Below are positions 22,307-33,512 of a stretch of DNA of 64,000 bases, in pieces. Origin of the DNA: Hsuehochloa calcarea. Taxonomy: Eukaryota > Streptophyta > Magnoliopsida > Poales > Poaceae. Numbering within the stretch: the first letter of the stretch is position 1; each line of letters begins with the position of its first letter. A model generated the notes under the pieces. The model was not told the origin of the DNA and searched no databases. It saw only the letters and a program-made list of their open reading frames with translations. The DNA lies in NCBI GenBank assembly GCA_036346395.1, contig CM070615.1:20021282-20085281 (forward strand), read 5' to 3'. Position numbers and translations under genes: made by a program.

Positions 22307-24201
22307 TGTGGATATCGTGAGGATATGTGCACGATCTCAGGATGATGAATCAATTGGCAATGGCTTTGTTGGTTTGCAAAATCTCTCGTTTTCGGGGTTT
22401 GCTTCGGTCTGTTAGACCACAAGCGGTCTGACCGGCGATGTTGGGCGGTCAGACCTCCCGTGGAGATGTCCGACCGGCGCTGGTGGACGGTCCGACCGGT
22501 ATTGCCTAAAGGTGGCTTTTAGAGCTGATCCAAAAATAGGTTGTGTAGGCAGGTGGGGGGAGTCTCCTGGATGTGGTCGCATCATTTTTGGAGCTCCCAG
22601 TCAAAAGTTCTATTGAGTTGAAAATTCCAGAAGGTTTCGGATTTTCACAATGGAATTTTGGCTAAGTCTTTTCGGGCGGTCCGACCGCCGTTGTGGGATC
22701 GGTCCGACCGGCCTGAAATCGGTCGGACCGGTGATGTGGGGCGGTCAGACCGCCGATCACTTGAAGGTGAGCCTTCTTTGCTTTGATGTGTTTTGATTGT
22801 TGTTATTGTATGGATGTCAATGCTTTTTTGTTGCATATTGCATTGTGGAACTAACGTGGGTCAAGTTGTGAAGAACTTGTTCCCGGAGGCGATTTCTTTG
22901 TCTATTCTTTGTGCGGTGGCTTGCGAGTCAGCGGCGTCAGCGGTGATGTGGATCGGGACTACGCTTGGAGAGCCGAGGTCGAGCGATCATGGATGCGGGT
23001 GAGGCCGTGTGACTCAAGCATGGTGCGAGAATGGGCAAGATGGATCGAACGGGTAGTTCGGTCTGGTGGTTGGATCGGCGGTGCGGAAGTCGGTCGAGTC
23101 TCAGGAGGTTCCGATGGGATTGGACGGGAGAGACTTGGCGGCGTGATGAGCCGTGATCAACCTACGTGGTGAAGCGGAGATTGCTTCCATAGTTATGTGT
23201 GTGTGGGTCCCATGTGTGAGTGGGTCCCAAAAGTGAAACCCTAGGCTTCTCCTATAAATAGAAAGGGGGGAGATGTAAAACCCCTGGAAGCATTTGGAGC
23301 CCTCTTCCTTTTTTCTAGGGTTAGGAGAGGAGAGGAGAGCTAGGGTTTGGAGAAATTATGTGTGCTCCTTGTGTGAGCTCTTGTCCAGCTTGTTGGAGTG
23401 GCTTTGTAAGCATCTTGTGAGATCAATCAATCTTGTGATGCTTGCTTGAGAGATCATTTGTCTCCCTTTGTGTTCTTTTCCCTTTTGGATGAATTTGGTG
23501 CTTCCTTGATTCAAGTGGTTAAGCTTGGTCTCTTGACCTATTTTCTCTTGCTTTGATGTGTGGGAATACTCCTAGAATCATCTAGACCATCAACCCCCAC
23601 AAGCAAGTCTTGAATCAAAGGTTTTCATATTTCTAGGGTTTGTGCACTTCTTTGGTAAAACCTCGAGAGATCGATTCTACGAAGTGGATCTGAAGGATCG
23701 TCGCTAGAAATAGGTCTCTAATATCCTTAGGGAGGTGTGCTCGAAATTTGGTCAAGTTTCATTGGTTGAATCAAAAGTAGGATCAAATTTCGTTTTGGAT
23801 TTGGACTTGACATTTCAGTACTGGACTAAATCGGTCTGACCGGTTTTACAACGGCGGTCCGACCGCCCGCTTTTCAGACCGCCCAGTAGCGGCGGGTCGA
23901 ACCGATATCCAACGGTCCGACCGCCAGTTAGTAGCCGGTCCGACCGCTCGTTAACCGTCGGTCCGACCGCCGCGCCTCTCAATGGTCGACCGCGGTGCCG
24001 ATCCGAGCGGTGAGGTCTATTCTCCACTTTTGTGTCGTGTGGTTGAGGGGGTTATCGAATTCAGCACAAGGCTTCCTTTGTGCGCTTACTGATCTTCTTA
24101 GCTTTCATAGCTAAAGGAGTAAAGTTCGTGTTGAATTTGATTAAGGCGAGAAATTTGAGAAAGCGCCTATTCACCCCCCTAGTCGCCTTTACGGTCCTAC
24201 A
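22307..24201 (+). mobile_element. Element B: 3' LTR, type II
   Basis: It runs from TGTGGATATCGTG to CGGTCCTACA, with TATAAATA at 23253-23260. It matches the 5' LTR closely, but in the last palindrome cluster (about 23835-24005) it has fewer units than the 5' LTR and a more scrambled end. Confidence 0.88.
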
Positions 24202-24429
24202 TATATCTTAGTGAAGAAGATCCTGGACTAGGAGCCATCCACAAACTCTTCCCAAGCTTCTACCAGGGCGACAAATCTTGAGGTTCATGTTATTTCTGAC
24301 AAGCAGTCCCCATGAGATCGTCTGGATCATCAAACTATCTCCAAGTTCATGTCTTTGACAAGCAGTCTTGTAAGAATAGTTTGGCACAATTTAAGCATAA
24401 GACAATCTTGATTTTCCATATTTCACAAG
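24202..24429 (-). other. Element D: 3' untranslated region, second part
   Basis: This begins with the duplicated TATAT and continues the antisense 3' UTR of D (matching about 55925-56160 of E, opposite strand), including the complement of GGATGGCTCCTAGTCCAGGAT. It ends at the junction with the gag of C. Confidence 0.7.
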
Positions 24430-27008
24430 AGCATAAGAATGCACACGAGAACCACCTAGACCTCTCCGAAACGATCTACCAAAAGATCGATACTCCCCCT
24501 GTCTAGATGCTACCCGTGGTTTCTCCTCACGATATCCTAAACCAGAATGCTGCCTAGACCCACCAAAAGAGTCAACAAAGTTCTCTATGAACCTAGGCCT
24601 ATGAGTAGTACGAAAAACAGGCTGTCTGGCTCTAGAGGCTACAGCAGGTGAAGGAACTCCTCTAATGGTTCTCAAAGCGCTCATTCTCTCTTTTCTCTCG
24701 ACCTTAGCTCTACGAAAGCAGGACTCAACAATATGGCTATATTTCTTACAGAAAGTGCAATGGTACTTGACATTTTGAGGGGTCTGTACTGATGAAACAG
24801 AAGCACCTTTCTTGCTAGAAGAAGTTTGAGCAAAACCCGCAGATTTAAAAACAACCTTAGATGGCTTAGGGGGTTCTACCTCAAACAGGCAATTTTCAAT
24901 AACTCTTGCAACCTTAGGTGGGTGGTTCTTGGAATGCTCTAGGGAACTAAAACCTAGGCCACTATTCTTCTTACTCACTTTAGATTGGTCAAGAATCATG
25001 TTGAGTTTCTTTTTCCCACCAGTAAACCTCTCAAAAGTCACTTTGAGGTAATCATTTTCTTTGGCTAAATCCTCACATTTAGTGCACCTTTTTGACTTGA
25101 TTGCCTCATCATGCTTACTATTAAAAAGAGTTACTTCTACTTTCAAGGCCTCACAAGACACACAATAGGAATCTATAATCCTATTCAACTGCTCCTTAAA
25201 CTTAACTCTAAAAGCCTCTTGCATCATGCCAACAATTGATTCAACTTCAGCATGCAAGACACAACAGGAAGAGTCAATAACTTTCTTGGAATCAGTAAAA
25301 GATATGGATTTTTTAATTTTAGCTTTTTCTTCTAGCGTCTTGTTTAGAGCTTCAATTTCAATTGTGAGCTTAGGACAATTTTCACATGATGCAGATCTAG
25401 AGTACATAACCATTTCTGTCATCTCTTGCATTTTAATCCTGTTATTCTTACAATGAGAGCAAGTGTGACTAGCATCAAATTTTTTCACTTCTTTCAAGGC
25501 GCTATCCAATTTTAATTCAAACAAAGCACAGTTTGAGCAAGATAAATGAATAGCATCCAAAGCAGTCACATCAAGAGAAATGGCATCCATACAAACAGAA
25601 CTAGACTTGAGAGATTCTAGTTCATTAAGAGCATCTTTTAATTGATTCACAACAGAGGAATGAGCAGATTTTAAGCTTGTCAATTCATTAAGCAAGCTAG
25701 AGCAGGAATCACAAACATTATCAGGATTAATGGATTTGAGCCTAACAACTTCTAGGTTCAAGTTATCAATCATAGTGTCCTATTTCTTAATCATTTTAGC
25801 TTGCTTATACAGTTTTTATTCAGCAAGAACCAAAGCCCGTTTCATATCAGCAAGCGAATGGCATACCTCATCGGGATTGCTGAAGGGATCCTCGTCATTG
25901 GAGGAGTCAGTGTCGTGGCTGCCCTTGGCCATGAAACACATGCCGGTGAAGTTCTGTGCCTTCTTCTTGCCACGGGAGTCACTCTCGTCGTCCTCTGTCT
26001 TCGAGTCCATATTGCTCATGTTCACATTCTCAAGAGCGGCAAGGACTCGGCTGACAAACTTGCGATAGTTTGTCTTCTTGGGTTTCGCATCCCTCGCTTG
26101 AGGATGCCTTCGTGACTCATTTTCCTCCTTGCCCTTCAGCTTGGGGCACCTGGAGCGAATGTGGTTTGGCTCACCACATTCAAAGCATGTGATAGGTCCA
26201 CCTCTCCTCCTGTTCCTCACCTTGTTGTAAACTTTCGTGAATTTGGTGGATAGGAGGGCTAAATCATCTTTAGATAGTTTCTCAAGTTGCTCATCGCTCA
26301 AAAGAATGCAAAGCTGATAAAGAAAAACCCGATGAGCTAACATCCAAAGAATCAGAAGGGCTACCCTTAGATTGGTCGACCACTAAAGCCATAGACTCTG
26401 TCTTGGGGAGACGTGAGATAAAATCAATCTCATGCGTCTTCAACCTCGAGTATAGCTTATCCATGGTAAGCTCACTAATGACAGTGTTGTCATTTATAGA
26501 TGTGATTTTCATCCCCCAGACTTTCACATCAAGAGCACCCAAAAGCTGGTGTGCATTTTTTGACTCGGAAAAAACAAGTTCAACAGCGCGGAGATCATGA
26601 AGAATCTTAGAAAATCTTCCCCACAACTCATCTAAAGACTCACCAGGTCTTTGCTCGATCTTAGAGTATATTTTCTTTAGTTGGTTCTGTCTCACTTCCT
26701 TGATCGCAGTGGAGCCCTCGTGATAATCACAAAGAGTCCGCCAGATCTCATGAGCAGGCCAAAAATGAGCGACACGCTCAAACTCCGATCGACTAAGACC
26801 TTGGATCAAAAAAAATTGAGTCTTGTTGTTGGCCTCCACATCTGGAGTGATCACATCGTCATCGGTTGGCATGACATAAGGATTTTTTTACCTTAAGCTA
26901 AATTGTGTGCCCTTGAGCCTCGATGTCGGCCTGCATTCGGGCCTTCCAATAAGCAAAATCAACTCCATCAAAAATATGTGGTTTGGTTGAATACTTGTCA
27001 GTCGCCAT
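24430..27008 (-). pseudogene. Element C: gag, broken
   Basis: On the minus strand it starts at the ATG at 27008 in the same context as in B (ATGGCGACTGAC). It includes FLIQGLSRSEFERV, the knuckle CFECGEPNHIRSRC, the CxxC-bearing coiled-coil part (CDSC, CSNC-like, CSHC, CENC, CVSC and CTKC) and the second knuckle CTFCKKYSHIVESC. Frameshifts near 26300 and 25800 break it into three frames. The last frame runs past the truncation point into former 3' UTR of D and so ends with about a dozen residues that are not Gag. Confidence 0.8.
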
Positions 27009-27050
27009 GGCTCCAAAGACCGGTTAAGATCTATGAGAAGAGCTAACCGG

Positions 27051-27062
27051 GCTCTGATACCA
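27051..27062 (-). other. Primer binding site of element C
   Basis: GCTCTGATACCA on the plus strand is the complement of TGGTATCAGAGC, two bases from the LTR at 27065. Confidence 0.8.
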
Positions 27063-27064
27063 CT

Positions 27065-28894
27065 TGTAGGACCAGAAAGGCGACTAGAGGGGGTTGAATA
27101 GACGCTTTCTCGATTTTTCGCCTTAATCAAATTCAACACTCACTTTTCTCCTATAGCTATGAAAGCTAAGAAGATCAGTAAATGCACAGAGGAAGTCTTG
27201 TGCTGAATCTGATTATCCCCTTAACCACAAGACCCAACAGAAAGAATTGATCTCAGGTAGACCAGTCTGACCGACTGCCAACGGACGGTCTGAAAGCTGG
27301 CGGTCCGAATGGCTGGCGGTCTGACCGCCGATATAAAATCAGTTGGACCGATTTAGTCCAGTAGCACTGCACAATGCCCAAATCCAAAACAAAAATTAGT
27401 CCAACTTTTGATTCAACCAATGAAACTTGACCAAGCTTGGAGCACACCTCCCTAAGGATATCTAGAACCTATTCCTAGCGACGATCGTCCAGATCCACTT
27501 CAAAGAATTGATCTCTTTAGGTTTCACCAAAGAAGTGTTCAAAACCTAGAAATATGAAAAAACTTGATCCAAAACTTGCTTGTGGGGGATTGAAGATTTA
27601 GATGGTTCTAGGAGTATTCCCACACATCATAGCAAGGTAAATGAGGTCAAGAGACCAACCAAAAATAACCGGATCAAGGAAGCACCAAAATCATCAAAAG
27701 AGAAAAGAAAACATATGAGACTTCATCCTTGAACAAACATCCATAGATCGATTGATTCAATATGTTGCTTGTCAAAGCCACTCCCTCAAGGAGGACAAGA
27801 GCTCAATCAAAGAGCACACAAACAAATATCTCTCTAAACCCAAGCCTCTTCTCTCCAAACCCTAGAAAACTTAGGGTTTTCTCAAATGAATGCTTCAAAG
27901 GGTTTTTCCAACTCCCCCCTTCTATTTATAGGAAGGCCTAGGGTTTCTAGTGGGCTCCCATTAAGGCTCAATACAAATGGAACACACACACAAATATCTG
28001 TTAAAGCAATCATCAGCTTCACCACGTGTAGGTTTATCAGCGGCTCTCATCATGTCGGCAAGTCTCTCCCGTCCGAATCCCATCGGAACCTCCAAGGCAC
28101 TTGCACCGACCCCCGCACCACTTGATCCAACCAGCTGCAACGAACTGCCCGTTCGATCCATCTTGTCTATTCTGCACCATGCTTGAGTCACACGACTCCA
28201 CCCGGCATCCATGATCGTTCTGGACCTTAGCTCTCCAAGCTTAGTCCCGATCCTCCTCGCCGTTGACGTCGTTGACATGCAAGCCACCTGCACAGCAATA
28301 GACAAAGAAATCGTCTCCGGGAACAAGTTCTTCACAACTTGACCCACATTAGCTCAACAATGCAATATGCAACAATAAAGCATTAAAAATCATACAAAAG
28401 ATACCATCAAAACACAACAATGCCAAAGTGGCCGAAGTTCAAGTGGAAGCCGGTCTGACTGCCATACCCACCGGTCGGACCGATTTCACGCCGGTCCGAC
28501 CGATTTCATAACGCCGGTCCGACCGCTCCAAATAACTTAGCCAAATTTTCAACTTGAAAATCCGAAACTCTCTAGAATTTTCAAATGAATAGAACTTTTG
28601 ACTGGGAGCTCCAAAAATTATTTGACCACATCTAGGAGACTCCCCTCTCATGCCTTCACAACCTATTTTTGGCCTAGCTCCAAAATCCATCATCTATTGT
28701 GGCCGGTCGGACCGGCAATGCCTGCCAGTCGGACTGCCACACGGCCGGTCTGACCGGCGGCTTGGCTTGCCCGGATCGGGTCAGTAACTCGACGATCTGA
28801 GGCGTTTTGAAACGTGAGATTTTGCAAACCAACAACGCCATTGCCAATTGACTCATCATCCTAAGATCAAGGACATATCCCCACGATATCCACA
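27065..28894 (-). mobile_element. Element C: 5' LTR, type II
   Basis: On the plus strand it reads TGTAGGACCAGAAAGGCGACTAG to GATATCCACA. TATA on the minus strand is at 27923-27930. It shares the CCTATAGCTATGAAAGCTAAG word with A and B and differs there from type I LTRs. Palindromes lie at about 27258-27352 and 28450-28760. Confidence 0.82.
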
Positions 28895-29256
28895 GAGTTG
28901 TTTTAGAGTTCTAGCTCATACAGCAAAGACTTATCTATATATGTAAGAACATGATAATTCTAGCAAGTCAAAGAATTAGACATGGCATTGAGCAAGAATT
29001 GAAATACTAAAGCTCCAAAGGGTAATAGGCAAAACTTCATTAATTTTAAAAGATAAGCATTTAATCTTATATTACAATGCATCTTTTTGGATTTTTCATA
29101 CCACTTGTTGTATTTTTCATATGAATGCAATATGATACAATGAGATGCAATAAAAAACCTAAAAACCTAAAAAGTTCAAGAAGACCAATAAGTTTAGAAA
29201 AAGAACAAGAAAAGATCAAAAGAACAAGGTAAGATCAGAAAATATCGTACTCCCCC
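28895..29256 (-). other. Element D: 3' UTR next to pol
   Basis: This is antisense non-coding sequence matching 55389-55773 of E, including the complement of CTTTGCTGTATGAGCTAGAA. The left edge is the exact end of the LTR of C. Confidence 0.72.
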
Positions 29257-30017
29257 TCAAAACAACCCATAGGGATAAATTACCCCTAACTCGCTTTTCA
29301 AGGTGGCAAACCTAGTTGGGTCTAAAGGCTTTGTGAGGATATCAGCCAGTTGAGCCTTGGACTCTACAAAGTGTAGCACAATATCACCTTTCTCGACATG
29401 GTCTCTAAGGAAGTGACAGCGAATATCTATGTGTTTGGTCCTCGAGTGTTGCACAGGGTTCTTAGCAATATTAATAGCAGAAGTGTTATTACAGAAAAGA
29501 GGAACACTAGCAAAATTTAACCCATAAACCTTAAGAGTGGTTACCATCCATAAAATCTGACTATAGTAACTAGCTGCAGCTACATATTCAACAAAGTGAT
29601 GAATTGTGCAATGTAAGACCGCTTCTAGAAGACCAAGAAACAAGAGAAGTGCCTAGGAAGTGACAAGTGCCTGAGGTACTCTTCCTGTCTAACCGACAAC
29701 AAGCAAAATCAGAATCAGAAAACCCCCGAATGGACAATGATGACGAACAGGAATACCAAATGCCATACAGAAGAGTAGAATGTAAATACCTGAATATGCG
29801 CTTAACGGCTTGAAGGGATATCGTGAAACCTCGCACAAAGGCAGACCGTGAAGTCGATGTCCGGTCTCGAGGCCGTCAGGTACAGAAGGGAACCGATCAT
29901 GCTGCGGTACTCGCGCTGATCCACGACTTCTCCTTCCTCATCTGGATCCAAAACAGTCGAAGTTGCCATGGGAGTGGAGATTGGCTTGCAGTCACCTATG
30001 TCAAAGCGTTTGAGCAA
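29257..30017 (-). pseudogene. Element D: RNase H domain
   Basis: On the minus strand the blocks appear in order: KRFDIGDCKPISTPMATS, the REYRSMIGSLLYLTASRPDI palm-to-RNase H connection, SDSDFACCRLDRKSTSGTC, VEYVAAASYYSQILWM and RTKHIDIRCHFLRDHVEKG, with stop after GVIYPYGLF at 29257. Frameshifts near 29800 and 29620 split it. The DSDFA and VEYVAA blocks correspond to RNase H catalytic motifs in copia elements, although the usual E of AEAEY is changed. Confidence 0.8.
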
Positions 30018-30059
30018 GTCCTTAGTGTACTTTGTCTGATGGATAAAGATTCATTCCTT

Positions 30060-31088
30060 TTATTGCTTGATTTGAAGCCCCAAAAAGTAATTGAGCTCTC
30101 CCATCATACTAATCTCAAATTCCCTAGACATAGTCTCAGAAAAGCTGGAAACAAGAGTATTAGAAGAACCACCAAAGATAATATCATCAACGTAAATTTG
30201 AGCAAGAAGGAAGTCATTACCACACCTAAGAATGAACAAAGTCTTGTCTACCTTACCTATCTCAAAGTCATTCTTAAGCAAGAAGGTCTTAAGTCTATCA
30301 TACCAGGCTCTAGGGGCTTGTTTAAGACCATACAAGGCTTTGGATAGCTTGAACACATTATTTGGGTACTTGGGATTCTCAAAGCCCGGGGGTTGCCTAA
30401 CATAAACTTCCTCCTCAATGAAACCATTTAAAAAGGCACTTTTAACATCCATCTGATATAATCTAAAACCCTTAGATGCAGCAAATGCAAGCAGAATGCG
30501 AATGACTTCTAGTCTAGCAACAGGAGCAAAAGTCTCATCAAAATCCAACCCCTCAACTTGGCTAAAGCCCTGAGCTACCAACCTAGCCTTGTTTCTAATT
30601 ATAGAACCATCCTCATTTTGTTTGTTTTTGAAAATCCAGCGGGTTCCTATAACATTATGTCCACTAGGAGATTCTACTAGGTTCCAAACCTTATTGCTCT
30701 CAAAATTCTCTAATTCCTCATGGATGGCATTAACCCAGCTAGAATTCGATAAAGCATGTGATATATCGCGGGGTTCAAAAGAAGCAACAAATGCAGAGTG
30801 AGAATAGAGATTTGGATCATGATACCTGGAGCGAGTGACTCGCTCATGGAGATTACCAATTATCTGATCCGGAGGGTGCTGCCTTTGCATGTGAAGTGGT
30901 GCACCCGGATAGGAAAGCATCTCTTCAACCTCCGCAGGTACTGCTGATGATGAAGATACAGCAGGAGCCTCATCTGAAGGCGAATTAGTCAAAGCAGGTT
31001 CTTGTGCTGGAATAGGAGCATCAGCAGCAGCAGGTGGAAGAACATCAAATCCTTCATCATATTCCTCTATGAATATGCTCTCTGTCAC
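30060..31088 (-). pseudogene. Element D: reverse transcriptase domain
   Basis: A 342-codon frame on the minus strand carries the copia reverse transcriptase in order: WVNAIHEELENFESNKVWNL, GTRWIFKNK, ARLVAQGFSQVEG, YQMDVKSAFLNG, PPGF, LYGLKQAPRAWYDRL and the catalytic YVDDIIFGG. This is the least damaged enzyme domain in D. Its N-terminal part is the acidic linker after integrase. A stop or shift at each end separates it from integrase and RNase H. Confidence 0.85.
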
Positions 31089-31187
31089 CTGTGTATCACC
31101 TGAAATATCTGATCTAGCTCCAGGGCTAGTCTCATCAAAAGTGACATTGCATGTCTCCTGAACAAGGTTAGTTTCAGCATTAAAAAC

Positions 31188-31900
31188 TCAAAAACCCCTC
31201 GAATGTGCAAGATAACCCAGAAATAAACTATCAAAAGTTCTAGACTTAAATTTATCTAGGTTGGATCCAAAAACTCGAAAGTGCAAGACAGAGGGTTTTC
31301 TACCAAATCGAAGCTCATAAGCAGTCTTGCCCAAGAAAGGTCTCGCAAAGACACGATTAGCAATATGGCAAGCAGTAGCAACAGCTTCGGCCCAAAATCT
31401 CCTCAGTGTGCTATACTCATCTAGCATCATCCTAGCCATCTCGGCCAGGGTCCTGTTCTTCCTTTCCATAACTCTATTTTGTTGCGGGACGTGTGGAGAA
31501 GAGAACTGATACTCAATAGCTCAGCACAAAAAGAAGCAAATAAGGCATTCTTGAACTCCGTGCCATTGTCACTGCGGATCGCTCTCAAGACACCCGGAAG
31601 TTCAGAAGCCAAATGAAGAACCAGATCATGATAAAACTCAAAAGCTTCATCCTTTGAAGCAAGAAAGAACAACCAATTGTATCTAGAAAAATCATCGACT
31701 ATGACAAGAATGTACCATTTTTCACCAACTGACCGAACCCTAGCAGGACCAACAGTATCCATATGAAGCAAGCTGTCCTGTTAAATCGGTCATGACCATA
31801 GTCACTGAAGGGTGTGAGGCGGCAACTTATTTGCCATGCCTACAGGGCGCACATACAGCATCTTTGACGGCTTTGAGTTTGGGCAAACCTCTCATAAGCT
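31188..31900 (-). pseudogene. Element D: integrase core, broken
   Basis: The minus strand gives LLHMDTVGPARV (first catalytic D), WYILVIVDDFSRYNW, RAIRSDNGTEFKNA (second D) and ERKNRTLAEMARMML (catalytic E region), then FRVFGS with a deletion in the following block. Frameshifts occur near 31500 and 31780. Integrase inserts the cDNA; this copy could not. Confidence 0.8.
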
Positions 31901-31913
31901 CAAGGTTGCTAAC

Positions 31914-32381
31914 TCACGTCAGATGATCAAAACCAATGTGCCCCAAACGATGGTGCCAAAGGCAGAACTCAGAAGAAGAAAATGAAATCAAGCATTTGAG
32001 AGAACTAGCAAGAGATTCATAAAAGTTAGCTCCAAAAATCCTACCAACTCTAGTAATTCCAAAAACAAGCTCACTAGTTGAATCAAACACCCGACAAGCA
32101 TTTTTCTTAAATATAGTCTCATAGCCATCATCAAGAAGTTGAGACACAGAAAGCAAATTAAACCTTAGCTTGTCCACAAGGGCGACGTCCTTGAGGATGA
32201 AACCGTCGTTCACCCTGATCGTTCCCGTTCCTTCAATCCGCCCTTGTTTATTATCTCCAAAGGTGATGAAATCATCACCTGTTGACCGCGTGAAAGAGGT
32301 GAACCATTTTGAGTCTCCGGTCATGTGGCGTGAACAGCCGGAGTCGACGAACCACGTGTCCTTCCTCTTTCTGCGGTAGTC
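31914..32381 (-). pseudogene. Element D: protease and integrase zinc-finger start
   Basis: On the minus strand the pol frame opens just past the intron-like segment with RKRKDTWFVDSGCSRHMTGD. DSG is the aspartic protease active-site triplet. The frame continues through SVSQLLDDGYETIF to CLWHHRLGHIGFDHLT, the HH half of the integrase HHCC finger. It stops at 31914. Protease processes Gag-Pol. Confidence 0.82.
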
Positions 32382-32448
32382 CTGAAAATCAAGGAACAGA
32401 AGAACGATGTGTCTCAATACTGGGGTTATTTAAACAAGACTTAGCAAC
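32382..32448 (-). other. Intron-like 67-nt segment at the gag-pol boundary of D
   Basis: On the minus strand this segment starts GTTGCT after SQYW and ends TTGATTTTCAG before DYR. It has GT and AG ends and a pyrimidine-rich 3' part. Unspliced, Gag ends at TGA seven bases from the 3' edge and pol is in another frame. Removal would join TGG to GAC in frame. Element E has only GTTCAG here. The splicing idea is inference. Confidence 0.4.
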
Positions 32449-32632
32449 CCAGTACTGAGACACACGTCTGCAAGTAGTATACAAAGCAGAAGTGCTATCC
32501 TTGATTTTATTTAAGGTTCTGTTATGAGCAATGGTTAAAGTAACATGAGAGTTATCCTGTCTAGGAACATGATGATGAGCACGTAATACAAATCCTGAAC
32601 CAGGTTTCTTCTTTGCTATGTTAGCACGCACT
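32389..32632 (-). pseudogene. Element D: Gag C-terminus, truncated
   Basis: The minus-strand frame has KKPGSGFVLRAHHH, DNSHVTL and CRRVSQYW, aligning with 52080-52243 of E, then VAKSCLNNPSIETHRSSVP and stop. The NPSIE tail resembles the NPSTEAW end of Gag in B, indicating that this is the natural Gag terminus. Upstream sequence is lost at 32632. Confidence 0.72.
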
Positions 32633-33512
32633 AACTAGCTTCGGCTTTCACGCAGACCTCGACTATGGCTTAATCGTTACGCGGTTGCAAAGCTAGCCCA
32701 TTGTGGGGAGTTGGGGGAGGGGCGGCTTTCGACTTTCCCGAAGGTGAAGCCAGCTTAAAGCTCTCCAAACATCTCTCCTTTTGCTGTGCAAAGTGCAATG
32801 TTGGAACCGGCGACAACCCTTCACGCGAAATAACAATCACAACAAGCACACAAAGAGATACAAAAACTTGTTTACGAGATTCAGCAAAGCCTACATTCCC
32901 GAGAGTCGAATCGTGATAGCTCTGTCTGTACGAGGAGTTTCTTTTTCTTTTCTTCCGATTAGGGTTACAAGAGGTCGGCGATATATATTTATACTCTAAT
33001 TACATGCTAAACTCGGACTCATAGTCCGTATCACTGGGCCCTACGCCCCCGCACCCGAGCCCACAAACATTTCATAACCCCACACTGTGCTCCTGTTTTT
33101 CGGACACAATACATTCCTTTCACCTTGTTATATATGAGTCATACAACTACCCCTTCTTAAGGTTTATTACGCTAATGTCGAGGATACATCACAAGTGGAA
33201 TATCCACGACAGCATGCCATAACCAAATCCGCACATATATGCACGTGTGTAACCAGATCCAATATTGTTCCGACTCAAGCATCAATGTAAAAATTAGGTA
33301 GTCATGTACTTTTTTTTTCTTCCTAATAATATAGACCGAAGGATCTTTGAAAAATAGAATAACTGGCCCAACCTAATGCCCTGGTCAATTTCCAGTACTT
33401 CTCATCTCTTTGATGAGTAAAATTTAGCATTAGTCTTAGACTCCTGTTTTAACACTAGACATGGTCAATTTCTGGTTCCACTGATTTATGTTTATACAAT
33501 TTATTTCGCTTG
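32633..33512. other. Unclassified repeat-like region
   Basis: There is no coding frame that can be supported. A TGTTGGAACCGGCGAC start at about 32801, a TATATTTATACTCT block near 32985 and GGGCCC-rich sequence recall an antisense copia LTR, but no matching end, primer site or duplication was found. From 33300 to 33512 the sequence is AT-rich and unremarkable. Confidence 0.3.

Larger units (their letters stand above)
16249..24201 (+). mobile_element. Element B: SIRE-lineage copia lacking pol
   Basis: This is a complete insertion bounded by TATAT at 16244-16248 and 24202-24206. It has two LTRs of about 1.9 kb that are similar by eye with scattered differences, a primer site, a long gag frame and a 3' UTR with polypurine tract. 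Protease, integrase, reverse transcriptase and RNase H are absent: gag is followed directly by 3' UTR. Any mobility would have needed enzymes from another element. Confidence 0.88.
24430..28894 (-). mobile_element. Element C: antisense SIRE fragment (5' LTR plus gag)
   Basis: This is a truncated type II element on the minus strand. It keeps a full 5' LTR (27065-28894), the primer site complement (27051-27062) and most of gag (24430-27008). It lacks the gag tail, pol, 3' UTR and 3' LTR. Both sides are 3' UTR of element D. About 150 bases of D (by comparison with 55774-55925 of E) are missing at the left junction. This fits insertion of C into D followed by a deletion removing the right part of C and adjoining D sequence. 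Confidence 0.75.
13346..32632 (-). mobile_element. Element D: antisense SIRE-lineage copia, split by B and C
   Basis: The pieces belong together because, with B and C removed, they follow the same order as the 3' part of element E: 3' LTR (13346-15122), 3' UTR (15123-16248, 24202-24429, 28895-29256), pol (29257-32381) and the end of gag (to about 32632). B sits at a 5-bp duplication within the 3' UTR, and C replaces about 150 bases of it. The 5' end (most of gag and the 5' LTR) is missing beyond 32632, where unrelated sequence starts. Confidence 0.8.

Noticed and set aside
13346..28894. A single antisense element bounded by the LTRs at 13346 and 27065
   Set aside because: The two LTRs belong to different types and the flanking bases (AACGC and GAGTT) do not match; the 3' UTR pieces place them in two elements.
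29823..30347. 174-codon plus-strand open frame
   Set aside because: It is the mirror of the reverse transcriptase and RNase H coding strand of element D.
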